Shown here: piece by piece, positions 40,398 to 49,045 of the stretch | Position numbering within the stretch: position 1 is the first letter of the stretch | Layout of the letters: each line of letters opens with the position of its first letter | NCBI GenBank assembly: GCA_014874385.1 | Contig: JACWAE010000024.1 | Coordinates: 1-64,000, forward strand | Length of the DNA: 64,000 nucleotides | Source: Dehalococcoidia bacterium | GTDB taxonomy: Bacteria > Chloroflexota > Dehalococcoidia > SZUA-161 | Direction of reading: 5' to 3' | Made by a program: the position numbers and the translations under genes | Notes under the pieces: generated by a model | Databases searched by the model: none | What the model was told of the DNA's origin: nothing | The model's input: the letters and a program-made list of their open reading frames with translations, nothing else

Positions 40398-41180
40398 TCA
40401 GGGATGTAGTGTAACCTCACCTGCTACTATCCGCGCCATACTGCCATCAGAGCGCCTCAGAAGCAAAGCGCCATCCTCGTCCACTGACTCGGCGTAGCCC
40501 TTTTCCAGGTCTGAGCCTGTTTTCACCTGCACCACCTTGCCCAGCGTCTCCAGCTTATCCCGCCACTGCTGGTATATGGGCTCGCCTCTGCACAATGCCA
40601 GGTAAAAGAACTCCAGTTCGCCAAGCAGGTGCAGCAGGACTTCCAACTCGGAGACCTTTTTGCCCAGCTCAACTGAGAGGCTGGTGGCGATATCAGCAAT
40701 CTCGGGATAAGCCTTGGGGTCGAAATTGACGTTTATCCCTATACCGATGACTGCCCAATCAACCGATTGACCACGCAGGGCGCTCTCCGTCAGGATGCCG
40801 CTTATCTTTTTGCCGTTTACAAGCACATCGTTAGGCCATTTAATAGTCGTCTTCAATCCGGTGGCTTTCTCAATGCAACTACTGGTGGCCAGAGAAGCCA
40901 CCATGGTGAGACGGATAAGCTGGCTCATTTCAGGATGGAGGATAATAGATACCGCAACTACTCCTGGGGGGTTGATCCAAGTACGCCCGAGGCGAGCTCT
41001 CCCAGTGGTCTGCTCCTCAGCGACAACAACGGTTCCCTCGCTTGCCCCCGCTTTCGCTTCTTCCCTTGCCACATCCATAGTCGTGGTGACAGAAGGATAA
41101 TAGAGGAAATTCCGACCAACAAACTTGGTGGTTAATCTTCGGCTTACTGCTTCAGGTGAGATGTCACTTTTCGTCTTCAA
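40398..41180 (-). CDS. birA: Biotin-[acetyl-CoA-carboxylase] ligase (BirA, short form)
   Basis: 260 aa. Joins biotin to the carrier domain of biotin enzymes through biotinyl-AMP. The nucleotide-binding loop GRARLGR is at 60-66 and KWPND at 114-118, followed by GKKISGIL. There is no N-terminal DNA-binding domain before residue 25, so this is the ligase-only form and is not expected to repress a bio operon. A small C-terminal beta domain is present. It lies downstream of rnpB. Confidence 0.93.
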   Translation of the reverse strand: MKTKSDISPEAVSRRLTTKFVGRNFLYYPSVTTTMDVAREEAKAGASEGTVVVAEEQTTGRARLGRTWINPPGVVAVSIILHPEMSQLIRLTMVASLATSSCIEKATGLKTTIKWPNDVLVNGKKISGILTESALRGQSVDWAVIGIGINVNFDPKAYPEIADIATSLSVELGKKVSELEVLLHLLGELEFFYLALCRGEPIYQQWRDKLETLGKVVQVKTGSDLEKGYAESVDEDGALLLRRSDGSMARIVAGEVTLHP

Positions 41181-41210
41181 CCCTTTTCCCTTATCTACGC
41201 TAGATGGGAC

Positions 41211-41243
41211 GAAGCGGACAGTTCAGGCTAAACTGTCCGCTTC
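41211..41243 (-). terminator. 13-bp perfect hairpin between rnpB and birA
   Basis: GAAGCGGACAGTT (41211-41223) and AACTGTCCGCTTC (41231-41243) with a seven-base loop, directly at the 3' side of the RNase P RNA. There is no U-run, so it may be a processing or weak termination site. Confidence 0.5.
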
Positions 41244-41249
41244 ACGATA

Positions 41250-41648
41250 ACCAAGTAAACCTGTAAGCCGGGTTCTGTACCTGCTAGAAATCAGTTTACG
41301 ACCGCAGCCTTCTTCCTGATTCCTACCAGGCGGTGACTATCTATCTAGCCCTTTCGTTACCGGAAGGGTCAAGCGACCAACCCGAGGACAGGCCGGGCAC
41401 CCGTTAGTCCTCCTATTCGGTCTTGCTCCGGATGGGGTTTACCCAGCCGACCGGTCGCCCGGCCGCTGGTGAGCTCTTACCTCACCATTTCACCCTTGCC
41501 CTTCCAGGAGGAAGGGCGGTATGTTTCTGTGGCACTTTCCATAGGGTCGCCCCTCCTGGGTGTTACCCAGCATCCTGCCCGGCGGAGCCCGGACTTTCCT
41601 CCCCTTCCCGCTTGACGCGAGAAGGGGCAGCCACCCGGTTTACTTGGC
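41250..41648 (-). ncRNA. rnpB: RNase P RNA (bacterial type A-like)
   Basis: About 399 nt. Helix P1 is an exact 11-bp pairing of 41637-41647 with 41251-41261. The 5' part shows the universal GAGGAAAGTCCGGGCTC block and the 3' part the matching AGAACCCGGCTTAC block, both on the minus strand, plus GGTAA and ACAGAAA-type cores between. It cuts tRNA leaders together with RnpA. Ends are given from P1; the true ends may differ by a few bases. Long open frames across it are not genes. Confidence 0.95.
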
Positions 41649-41705
41649 GATACTCACTGACAGTTTACTACAAATACGAAAGGGGAACAAATAAAACCCG
41701 AGCAG

Positions 41706-42407
41706 CTAGCTCAGGTACAAGATGCGGCCACAGTTGCTGCATTGCACTAATTCTTGCCCCATCCTGGCTCTCTGCTGGTCAGACACGGGGAGGCTGATAC
41801 GGCACCCCTGACATCTCCCTTGCATCACCTTGGCCACCGCCTGCCCCTGTTTTACACGCCGTACTTCTTCATAGAGACTGAGGCTGTCAGAATCTATCTG
41901 GCCCGCAAGCAGATTCCTCTTTTGCTCCAGATTGGCCAACTCGGTCTCCAGATCAGTCTGCTGCTGCGACAGTTTCTGCTGGTTCTCGTTCCAGTCCCGC
42001 TCTATCTTCTCAAAATCACTTTTCTTGAGGCCAACATCCTGATGCAAGGAGTCCACGTCCATCATTAAAGCCAGGAGCTTATCTTCTCGCTCCCCACGCT
42101 GTGTCTTGAGAATCTCCAAATCCTGTTGAAAACCAGTAAGCTCTCGAGGATTCTTAACTGAGCCGCCGTAGAGCTTTTTCTCAATAACGGCGATTTTAGC
42201 ACCCAGCTCGTTGAGCTCCCAGTCTTCTGTTTTTTGCTGATGCTCAAGGTCGGCCAGATGCTTCTTAGCCGTGTCAAAAGCCGAGCGCGCCGCCACCAGG
42301 TCATCGTCTTTACCCAGTTGGCTCCTCACCTGTGCCAAAGCCTCAGTTTTGCGCTGTATCTCGAGGTCTACCTCTTGAAGCTCGTAAAGCTGCTTCGCCT
42401 TGTTCAT
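41706..42407 (-). CDS. Coiled-coil C4 zinc-ribbon protein (zf-RING_7/CT398 type)
   Basis: 233 aa. Residues 1-190 form a long coiled coil rich in Leu, Glu and Lys, with a hinge at KKLYGGSVKNPRELTGFQQDL that is typical of the family. The end has a zinc ribbon with C199, C202, C223 and C226. Homologues bind sigma-54-type or flagellar partners in some bacteria; here no such partner is near. Placed upstream of rnpB on the same strand. Function in this organism is unknown; the family call is firm. Confidence 0.85.
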   Translation of the reverse strand: MNKAKQLYELQEVDLEIQRKTEALAQVRSQLGKDDDLVAARSAFDTAKKHLADLEHQQKTEDWELNELGAKIAVIEKKLYGGSVKNPRELTGFQQDLEILKTQRGEREDKLLALMMDVDSLHQDVGLKKSDFEKIERDWNENQQKLSQQQTDLETELANLEQKRNLLAGQIDSDSLSLYEEVRRVKQGQAVAKVMQGRCQGCRISLPVSDQQRARMGQELVQCSNCGRILYLS

Positions 42408-42524
42408 AACACTTCACCTAGGATAGCTCAGATAGACGAATTAAGCAAGCCTTATACTGTCAGCAGTCAGTTTTCGGGAGAAAGTTCACCACAGAAGATA
42501 GATGAAAAATGGCGGGCAAAATAA

Positions 42525-42553
42525 TTGCTTTTTGGGGCCCGATATGTTATAAA
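42525..42553 (+). promoter_or_regulatory. Promoter of the cobalamin operon
   Basis: TTGCTT (42525-42530), 17 bases, TATAAA (42548-42553), about 20 bases before the riboswitch P1 helix. Confidence 0.7.
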
Positions 42554-42580
42554 TACACCTGGAAAATTTAATAGCTAAAG

Positions 42581-42693
42581 TAGAGGTGCCTGGGCGCGAG
42601 CTCAGGCTCAAACGGATAGCAAGTGCGGTGAGAATCCGACGCAGTCCCGCTACTGTGACTCGCTAAGGCGAGAAGTCAGAACGCCGACCTCTA
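42581..42693 (+). ncRNA. Cobalamin riboswitch aptamer
   Basis: P1 pairs TAGAGGT (42581-42587) with ACCTCTA (42687-42693). Inside are the conserved GAATCCGACGCAGTCCCGC and TACTGTGA core elements and the B12-box region AGTCAGAACGCCGACCT. It binds adenosyl- or methyl-cobalamin and should turn down the transport and salvage genes when B12 is plentiful. Confidence 0.93.
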
Positions 42694-42695
42694 GC

Positions 42696-42795
42696 TGAGC
42701 TACGATGCCTCCGCGGAGAGGGGTTGGCTCTTTTTATTGCCAGAGTTATCATGGGAACGTCCCCTCGTTCTGCAGAGCGAGGGGATTTTCGTTTT
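42696..42795 (+). terminator. Expression platform with two tandem terminator-like hairpins
   Basis: First, GAGCTA (42696-42701) can pair with TTGGCTC around 42724-42730, enclosing a CCTCCGCGGAGAGG hairpin, followed by TTTTTATT. Second, CCCCTCG (42761-42767) pairs with CGAGGGG (42778-42784), followed by ATTTTCGTTTT. Either could stop transcription when the aptamer is occupied. The btuF ribosome site lies 20 bases further on. Confidence 0.65.
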
Positions 42796-42817
42796 ATCTG
42801 CAGACAAAGGAGGAATT

Positions 42818-43732
42818 ATGAGAAAGACCTGTCTGGCGCTACTTCTCATCATAGTAATTGCTGCTGCCACCGCATGCGCCGGCGCTCAATCCGGCCCTGG
42901 AACAATAACGATAACGGATGACGCGGGAAGGCAGGTACACCTAGATAGCGTGCCGGCCAGAATCATTTCCCATGTCCCGAGCATCACGGAAACTCTTTTC
43001 GCTCTCGGCTTGGGGGACAAAGTCGTGGCGGACAGCGACGATTGCGACTATCCCGAGGCAGCCAAAACCAAACCCAAGATCGGTGGTTATTACACCCCCA
43101 ACATAGAAGAAATCGTAGCGATGAAGCCAGACCTCGTCCTGACGGACGGCTATGTACCCGAGCTTATTACCAAGCTCGATAGCTTAGGGATCCCCATTGT
43201 AGTCATAAACCCCAAGGATATCAACGGCGTCCTAAGCGACATCGAGTTACTTGGGAACATCACCGGCAGCCAGCAAAAGGCACAGGAGATTACCAGCGAC
43301 ATGAAAAAGCGCATCGACGCTGTCGTCAATACGGTGGGCAACGCCTCACGCCCCAGCGTGTTTTATGTGTTAGATGCCACTGACACCACTAAACCCTGGA
43401 CAGCGGGGCCAGGCTCATTTGTCGATGCCCTGATTAGCCTGGCCGGTGGAGTGAACGTGGCCGCCAGCGCTTCAGACCCCTGGATACAATTCAACATGGA
43501 GGAGTTAGTCGGAGCCAACCCGGACATCATTCTACTGGATTCCAATATGGGCACGACAGTTATACCACCCCAAGAATTAAAGGAGCTGCCAGTATGGCAG
43601 GATTTGACAGCAGTGAAAGAGAACCGGATTTATACCATTGACGCCGATCTGGTAGACCGCTCCGGCCCACGCATCGTGCAGGGGCTGGAAGACATAGCAA
43701 AGATTCTACATCCCGAATTGTTCAAGGACTAG
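42818..43732 (+). CDS. btuF: Cobalamin ABC transporter substrate-binding lipoprotein
   Basis: 304 aa from ATG 42818 (AAGGAGGA upstream). Lipobox TAC with C20 marks a lipid-anchored binding protein, followed by two lobes of the class III periplasmic-binding fold typical of B12 and siderophore binders (RIISHVPSITETLFALGLGD near 55-74). It delivers the corrinoid to BtuCD encoded at the other end of the same cluster. The cobalamin riboswitch just upstream supports the substrate. A siderophore binder would be the alternative without that context. Confidence 0.9.
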   Translation: MRKTCLALLLIIVIAAATACAGAQSGPGTITITDDAGRQVHLDSVPARIISHVPSITETLFALGLGDKVVADSDDCDYPEAAKTKPKIGGYYTPNIEEIVAMKPDLVLTDGYVPELITKLDSLGIPIVVINPKDINGVLSDIELLGNITGSQQKAQEITSDMKKRIDAVVNTVGNASRPSVFYVLDATDTTKPWTAGPGSFVDALISLAGGVNVAASASDPWIQFNMEELVGANPDIILLDSNMGTTVIPPQELKELPVWQDLTAVKENRIYTIDADLVDRSGPRIVQGLEDIAKILHPELFKD

Positions 43733-43759
43733 GCGTGAGCAAATAAGAGGAGCATTAAG

Positions 43760-44821
43760 TTGAGAACATTAAAGCAGGCCCTGCGAGAGATCAAGCCCCT
43801 GGATGAGAAGGCTATGGCTGCAGCCCGAGCCCGCCAGGATACTCTGACTAAACCGCTGGGGAGCCTGGGGCGGTTGGAGGAGCTATCTATTAAGCTGGCA
43901 GGCATAAGGGGCGAGCCCATACCCAGGATAAATCACAAGGCGATTGTGACGATGGCGGCAGACCACGGAGTAGTAGCCGAGGGCGTAAGCGCTTATCCTC
44001 AAGCGGTAACTCCTCAGATGGTGCTGAACTTTTTACGCGGGGGCGCGGGCATCAATGTTTTGGCAAAGCATGTGGGCGCTAGAATCATCGTCGTAGACAT
44101 AGGTGTAGCAGCCGACATAGACTCTCATCCTGCTCTGCTCTCCAGGAAAATTGCCTGCGGAACGAGCGATATGGCCCGCGGGCCTGCGATGAGCCAGGAG
44201 CAGGCAATAAAATCTATCGAGGTTGGACTGGAAATAGTAGAAAAGGAAGTCAAGAAAGGGCTGGATATCGTGGGCACCGGCGATATGGGCATAGGCAATA
44301 CCACACCGAGCAGCGCCATCACCGCTGTCATCACCGGAGAAAAGATAGAAAAGGTAACAGGCAGAGGCACTGGAATCGACGATAAGCAACTGGCGCACAA
44401 GGTAGAGGTCATAGAAAGAGCGCTGGAGATAAATAGACCGAATGCAGATGACGCTACAGATGTGCTTGCCAAAGTCGGCGGCTTTGAGATTGGCGGGCTC
44501 AGCGGTGTTATTCTCGGAGCAGCAGCTCATCGCATCCCGGTTGTGATCGACGGGTTCATCTCCGGAGCAGCGGCGCTCATCGCTGTGGGGCTGTCACCCG
44601 GAGTAAAGGATTACCTCATCGCCTCACATTGCTCTGTGGAGATCGGGCACAAAGCGATACTCAAATATCTGGGATTAAAGCCAATACTGAACCTCGAGCT
44701 CCGCCTGGGCGAGGGCACGGGAGCGGCGCTGGGCATATTCCTGGTTGAAGCTGCAGCCAAGATACTGGCCGAGATGGCTACCTTCGCGGAGGCGGGGGTA
44801 TCCGAGAAAGATAAATCCTAA
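43760..44821 (+). CDS. cobT: Nicotinate-nucleotide-dimethylbenzimidazole phosphoribosyltransferase
   Basis: 353 aa. Makes the alpha-ribazole phosphate that becomes the lower ligand of cobalamin. The catalytic glutamate is E318 in GEGTGAAL, and the family segments [13 protein letters not shown] and [12 protein letters not shown] are intact. Start is TTG 43760 with GAGGAG eight bases upstream. It is second in the riboswitch-led operon and 27 bp after btuF. Confidence 0.95.
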   Translation: MRTLKQALREIKPLDEKAMAAARARQDTLTKPLGSLGRLEELSIKLAGIRGEPIPRINHKAIVTMAADHGVVAEGVSAYPQAVTPQMVLNFLRGGAGINVLAKHVGARIIVVDIGVAADIDSHPALLSRKIACGTSDMARGPAMSQEQAIKSIEVGLEIVEKEVKKGLDIVGTGDMGIGNTTPSSAITAVITGEKIEKVTGRGTGIDDKQLAHKVEVIERALEINRPNADDATDVLAKVGGFEIGGLSGVILGAAAHRIPVVIDGFISGAAALIAVGLSPGVKDYLIASHCSVEIGHKAILKYLGLKPILNLELRLGEGTGAALGIFLVEAAAKILAEMATFAEAGVSEKDKS

Positions 44822-44828
44822 ATAGGCT

Positions 44829-44991
44829 AACCGCAGAGGGCGCTGAGTTCGCAGAGAGGAAAGGAATGAAATTGGCAAGGGCAGAATGGGGGGGCGCTAA
44901 TCCCCCTTGCCCCCTTTAGGAAAGGGGGAATTTCAAAAATTGAATGAAAAATGCAGATGACTGAGTGTATCTGAGATTCTTCGTCCTTCCT
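44829..44991. repeat. Composite repeat insertion within the cobalamin operon
   Basis: The 234-bp gap between cobT and cobS carries an ACCGCAGAGGGCGCTGAG-type copy (44830-44859), a CCCCCTTT/AAAGGGGG hairpin (44910-44928) and a GTCCTTCctGAAGAAGGAC-like hairpin near 44980-45000. All are members of families seen elsewhere in the window. They may weaken transcription to cobS. Confidence 0.55.
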
Positions 44992-45055
44992 GAAGAAGGA
45001 CTCAGAACGATACAAAACGAAGGGGTCAGGGTGACATTGAGTTGAGGAGAATATA

Positions 45056-45796
45056 TTGGGGTTCGTAGCAGCGTTGCAGTTTTTGACAATATTCCCTGTT
45101 CGACTGAAGGTCAGCGCTAATGCCCTGCGCCGTTCTATAGCCTATTTCCCGCTAGTGGGAATGCTCATAGGGGGGATACTCTACGGGCTGGACCGGCTTT
45201 TCACGCTGGCCTTTCCCATGAGCCTGGTAAATATATTACTGATAATCGCTCTGGCTGCGATGACCAGAGCGCTGCACCTGGACGGTTTCATCGACACCTG
45301 TGACGGGCTGGCAGGAGGTCGCTCGCCAGAAGAGCGATTGACTATCATGCGTGACAGCAGGGTAGGAGGCTTCGGAGTAGTGGGTGGTTGCCTTCTGATT
45401 CTGCTCCAATACGTTGCATTAACCGTTGTGCCCAATGAGCACCGGATGGCAGCCCTTCTCCTCATGCCGACGATAGCCCGATGGACGATGGTTTGCGCAA
45501 TTTTCGCCTTCCCCTATGCCAGAGAACAGGGGATGGGGAAAATATTTCAGGAAGGTACAAAGTGGCCGTGGCTGGCTCTAGCAACCGCAATCACCCTGGC
45601 TTCCTGCATGGGCTTGATGTGGCTGAATGGCCTGGCCGTGATGGCCGCAGCAATGCTTGTTGCCTTATTAGTGGCGAACTGGCTCAGCGGAAAGCTGGGG
45701 GGTCTTACCGGCGACTCCTACGGCGCTATCAATGAATTAGTCGAGGTTTCAGTACTGATTCTAATACCACTGATAACATGGAGTTACGGCGTATGA
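45056..45796 (+). CDS. cobS: Adenosylcobinamide-GDP ribazoletransferase (cobalamin synthase)
   Basis: 246 aa integral membrane enzyme. It joins alpha-ribazole to adenosylcobinamide-GDP. The Mg-binding motif LHLDGFIDTCDGLAGG is at about 79-94 and a second family segment GLTGDSYGAINE near the end. Six or more membrane helices are visible. TTG start 45056 follows TGAGGAGA. Its stop overlaps the cobU ATG by 4 bp. Confidence 0.95.
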   Translation: MGFVAALQFLTIFPVRLKVSANALRRSIAYFPLVGMLIGGILYGLDRLFTLAFPMSLVNILLIIALAAMTRALHLDGFIDTCDGLAGGRSPEERLTIMRDSRVGGFGVVGGCLLILLQYVALTVVPNEHRMAALLLMPTIARWTMVCAIFAFPYAREQGMGKIFQEGTKWPWLALATAITLASCMGLMWLNGLAVMAAAMLVALLVANWLSGKLGGLTGDSYGAINELVEVSVLILIPLITWSYGV

Positions 45797-46338
45797 GTAT
45801 AACGTTTATCCTCGGCGGAGCGCGAAGCGGCAAAAGCCGCTTCGCGCAGGAGCTCGCTGCCAAGCTGGGGAAGAGAGTGCTTTTCGTCGCCACGGGTGAG
45901 CCGCTCGACGAAGAGATGTACGCCCGCATCGAGGCACACAAGAGGTCGCGGTCTACCGCCTGGAAAACCCTGGAGGCTCCGACCGATGTTGCTAAGGCGA
46001 TAAAGGGAAAAATAGGCGACGCTGAGGTCGTCATCATCGACTGTATGACACTTCTGGTATCCAATCTCATGGGAACAGAGGACATAGATGCGAAGACATT
46101 GGAGGAGAAAGTAACCGCCGAACTGAAGGAACTCGTTGGCTTTATGAGAACAAGCAAGGCCCATTTCATCATCGTCTCCAACGACGTGGGACTGGGGTTA
46201 GTACCGCCATACCCTGCGGGCCGGGTCTACCGTGATGCTCTGGGTATGGCAAATCAGATGCTCGCCAGGAATGCCGATGAGGTCTATTTCATGGTCGCCG
46301 GCATCCCGATTCCGCTGAAAGGAGCACATCCAAAGTGA
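45793..46338 (+). CDS. cobU: Adenosylcobinamide kinase/guanylyltransferase
   Basis: 181 aa bifunctional enzyme forming adenosylcobinamide-GDP. The P-loop GGARSGKS is at 8-15, with the conserved H in EAHKRSRSTAW and VSNDVGLGLVP later. ATG 45793 overlaps the cobS stop (ATGA); an earlier ATG at 45778 is inside cobS and less likely. Together CobU, CobT and CobS complete the nucleotide loop. Confidence 0.95.
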   Translation: MSITFILGGARSGKSRFAQELAAKLGKRVLFVATGEPLDEEMYARIEAHKRSRSTAWKTLEAPTDVAKAIKGKIGDAEVVIIDCMTLLVSNLMGTEDIDAKTLEEKVTAELKELVGFMRTSKAHFIIVSNDVGLGLVPPYPAGRVYRDALGMANQMLARNADEVYFMVAGIPIPLKGAHPK

Positions 46339-47018
46339 AAGTAGCCTGCTGTTGGAGCAGTGGGAAGGATAGCTGCTATGCCTGCTGGAGGGCTTTATCC
46401 GAGGGATTTGACGTTCGCTACTTGGTCAGTTTCGTATCAACAGCAGGATTCGGCAGAAGTGCATTTCACGGGATAAGGGGCGAGCTAATACACATGCAGT
46501 CGGAGGCAACGGGAATACCGATGATTTTGTGTGAGACCACCTGGGAGGGCTATGAACAGGCATTCAGAGAAGTATTGGGCAAGCTCCGTGAGATGGGTAT
46601 CGAAGGCCTGGTAACCGGAGATATAGATATGATTGAACATCGGACGTGGACAGAAAACATGTGCGAGGAGTTCGGCCTCAAGGCCTTGATGCCCCTGTGG
46701 AAGCTCGACCGCGAAGAGATACTAAAGGGATTTATAGACGAGGGCTTTGAATCAATTATAGTATGCCTCAAGGCTGATAGCTGTGACGATAGATGGCTGG
46801 GACGCAAGATAGACCAAGGGTTCATGGCTGAGCTACAGGACTATAGCCGCAGCCACAGTTTCGATATCTGCGGCGAGAATGGAGAATACCATACCTTTGT
46901 CATAGATGGCCCTTGTTTTAAGACGCATATCTCGATAACCCCTGGCGATAAGGTATTCAGCGAGGGTTACTGGTTTCAGGACATCGTAAAAGCAGAATTA
47001 ATTCGGAAGACCGTTTGA
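46335..47018 (+). CDS. DUF71/COG2102 ATP-pyrophosphatase-like protein, B12-linked
   Basis: 227 aa. The PP-loop SSGKDS is at 8-13 and a C-terminal ENGEYHTFVIDGP segment is typical for the diphthine-ammonia-ligase family (Dph6). Bacteria lack diphthamide, and comparative genomics has proposed a B12-salvage role for a bacterial subgroup found in corrinoid operons. Its place here, between cobU and btuC with overlaps or zero gap on both sides, fits that subgroup. It may form an amide bond on a corrinoid side chain; this is inference. GTG start overlaps the cobU stop. Confidence 0.82.
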   Translation: MKVACCWSSGKDSCYACWRALSEGFDVRYLVSFVSTAGFGRSAFHGIRGELIHMQSEATGIPMILCETTWEGYEQAFREVLGKLREMGIEGLVTGDIDMIEHRTWTENMCEEFGLKALMPLWKLDREEILKGFIDEGFESIIVCLKADSCDDRWLGRKIDQGFMAELQDYSRSHSFDICGENGEYHTFVIDGPCFKTHISITPGDKVFSEGYWFQDIVKAELIRKTV

Positions 47019-48065
47019 ATGAAAAGGCGTAACCGAGCAGCAATAGTACTGATCTCGCTAGCACTGATCCTGATAGCAGCAGTGTTACTTGCCTGTGCTT
47101 TGGGAGCAGTATCCATACCGCCGCTGGACATTGTCAAAATGACCCTGAACAAAATCCACTTCTCTGATTTCCAGGCTACCTGGCAGCCGGCCGATGAGAC
47201 CATTATCTTCCAAATCAGATTGATTCGGGTGGTAGCCGCAGCCCTGGTGGGAGCAGCCCTGGCCGTTGCGGGCGTCCTTTTCCAGGGTTTGCTGCGCAAC
47301 CCCATGGCTGACCCCTACATCACAGGGACATCGGCAGGAGCTGCTCTGGGAGCCACTATAGCTATGATGTTGCCTCTCGGGCTAGCCTTCTCAGGCCTCG
47401 GACTGATACCAATTGCAGCTTTCTGCGGGGCACTCGTCACAATTTTGCTGGTGTACAACCTGGCCAGGGTGGGAAGCAAGACGCCTATCGTCAGCATGTT
47501 ACTGGCAGGTTTCGTGGTAAGTTCCATGCTCAGCGCAGTCATGAGTTTGCTCATCATGACGAATGGTGAACTGCAACTCAAGCTGCACTCTATCTTCTCA
47601 TTCCTCGCCGGCAGCATCTCAGTACAGTACTGGAGCCAGATAGCAGTCATCGCCCCTCTGGTCATAGGAGGAATCATCGTAGCACTATTTTTCGCCTTCC
47701 ACCTCAATGCCTTCTCTCTAGGGGAGGAGCAGGCCGCTTATCTGGGAATTAATGTCGAGCGAGAGAAGATATTGATACTGGCCCTGGGCTCGCTTCTGAC
47801 CGCTTGCGCTGTCTCTTTAAGCGGGCTTGTCGGCTTTGTGGGACTGGTGATGCCACATGCTGTAAGGCTGGCTCTGGGCCCAGACCATCGCTTGCTCATC
47901 CCGTCGTCTGCGCTGGCTGGAGCTACTTTTCTGGTGGTCGCCGATACCCTCGCCCGAACCTTGATTGCACCCACGGAGCTGCCTGTGGGCATCATCACCG
48001 CTCTCATCGGCGCCCCGTTCTTTATCTACCTACTAAGACGCACGAGGAGGGAATATGCTTTCTAA
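47019..48065 (+). CDS. btuC: Cobalamin ABC transporter permease (FecCD family)
   Basis: 348 aa with about ten transmembrane helices. It has the FecCD family segments GLLRNPMADPYITGTSAGAA (about 91-110) and LVGFVGLVMPHAVRLALG. It forms the channel with BtuD and receives substrate from BtuF. The ATG immediately follows the DUF71 stop. Siderophore permeases are similar; B12 specificity comes from the riboswitch and neighbours. Confidence 0.92.
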   Translation: MKRRNRAAIVLISLALILIAAVLLACALGAVSIPPLDIVKMTLNKIHFSDFQATWQPADETIIFQIRLIRVVAAALVGAALAVAGVLFQGLLRNPMADPYITGTSAGAALGATIAMMLPLGLAFSGLGLIPIAAFCGALVTILLVYNLARVGSKTPIVSMLLAGFVVSSMLSAVMSLLIMTNGELQLKLHSIFSFLAGSISVQYWSQIAVIAPLVIGGIIVALFFAFHLNAFSLGEEQAAYLGINVEREKILILALGSLLTACAVSLSGLVGFVGLVMPHAVRLALGPDHRLLIPSSALAGATFLVVADTLARTLIAPTELPVGIITALIGAPFFIYLLRRTRREYAF

Positions 48066-48876
48066 TTCAAACAGCCTGCTCATGCAGAAAGTATCCTTCT
48101 CCTACTTCAACGGGCTGGTACTGCGAGACATAGACCTGACTGTAGCAGATGGGGAGATGGTAGGGCTGATAGGACCCAACGGCTGCGGCAAGACGACTCT
48201 GCTGAAGCTAGCCTGCGGGGTATTGCTTCCGGTTAAGGGAGAAATCTCGCTAGGGGGAATAAACCTGAAGAAGCTACCGCGCAAACAGGTGGCGAGGCAT
48301 GTGGCAGTAGTCCCCCAGTATTTCAATATCCCATTCGCTTTCACCGTAGCCGAAGTGGTTCTGCTGGGCCGCACCCCATTCGTTAGTGCCATCTCAGGTG
48401 AGACCAGGCAGGACCATGAAATGTGTGCCCTGGCATTGGGACTGGCCGGAATCAATCACTTAAAGAATCGCTATTTCAATGACCTGAGCGGCGGCGAACG
48501 CCAGAAAGTGATCCTGGCCATGGCCCTGGCTCAAGAGCCCAGACTATTGCTCCTCGATGAGCCTACAACCCATCTCGATATAAGCCACCAGGTCGAGATG
48601 CTGGAACTGGTCAAGAGCCTTAACCGGGAACAAGGGGTTACCATTATCGCCGCCATGCATGACCTGAACCTGGCATCGCTGTTTTTCGATCGCCTGATCC
48701 TGCTTAAAGAGGGAACTATCGTCGCCGATGGCTCACCCCGAGAGGTATTGACCGAAAGCAGCATACAGGATGTCTTCTCTGCTTCGGTGAAAGTCAGCCA
48801 GCATCCCGTAACCTTGGCTCCGCACATAGTTGTACTGCCCAGAGAGGTAACCACCAAGAATCATGTAGCGTCGTGA
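48055..48876 (+). CDS. btuD: Cobalamin ABC transporter ATP-binding protein
   Basis: 273 aa. Walker A GPNGCGKT (40-47), signature LSGGE (144-148), Walker B LLLLDEP followed by TTHLD, and H-loop AAMHD. A full ABC ATPase of the FepC/BtuD type with a short C-terminal extension. It overlaps btuC by 11 bp and has GGAGGGA upstream. Last gene of the cobalamin operon, before a perfect hairpin. Confidence 0.93.
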   Translation: MLSNSNSLLMQKVSFSYFNGLVLRDIDLTVADGEMVGLIGPNGCGKTTLLKLACGVLLPVKGEISLGGINLKKLPRKQVARHVAVVPQYFNIPFAFTVAEVVLLGRTPFVSAISGETRQDHEMCALALGLAGINHLKNRYFNDLSGGERQKVILAMALAQEPRLLLLDEPTTHLDISHQVEMLELVKSLNREQGVTIIAAMHDLNLASLFFDRLILLKEGTIVADGSPREVLTESSIQDVFSASVKVSQHPVTLAPHIVVLPREVTTKNHVAS

Positions 48877-48892
48877 CTCGCCTCCCAGCACC

Positions 48893-48933
48893 GGAGCGTC
48901 GCCATCCTTCTTTGGGAAGGATGGCGACGCTCC
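48893..48933. terminator. 18-bp perfect hairpin after btuD
   Basis: GGAGCGTCGCCATCCTTC (48893-48910) and its exact complement (48916-48933) around a five-base loop, then ATTTGTC. It should stop or protect the end of the cobalamin operon message. It may also be a dispersed repeat copy. Confidence 0.6.
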
Positions 48934-49045
48934 ATTTGTCAGCAAATGGCCTCGAGGGAACTTACTTGCCAGGCGATGCTGCCGAGTTTATAATCATTCA
49001 GCAAGATCCTGAACCTTACACTTGGGCCAAACCAAGAATTCAATC

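Noticed and set aside
41423-41797. A 124-codon open frame on the plus strand
   Set aside because: It lies across the RNase P RNA, whose P1 helix and universal blocks are clear.
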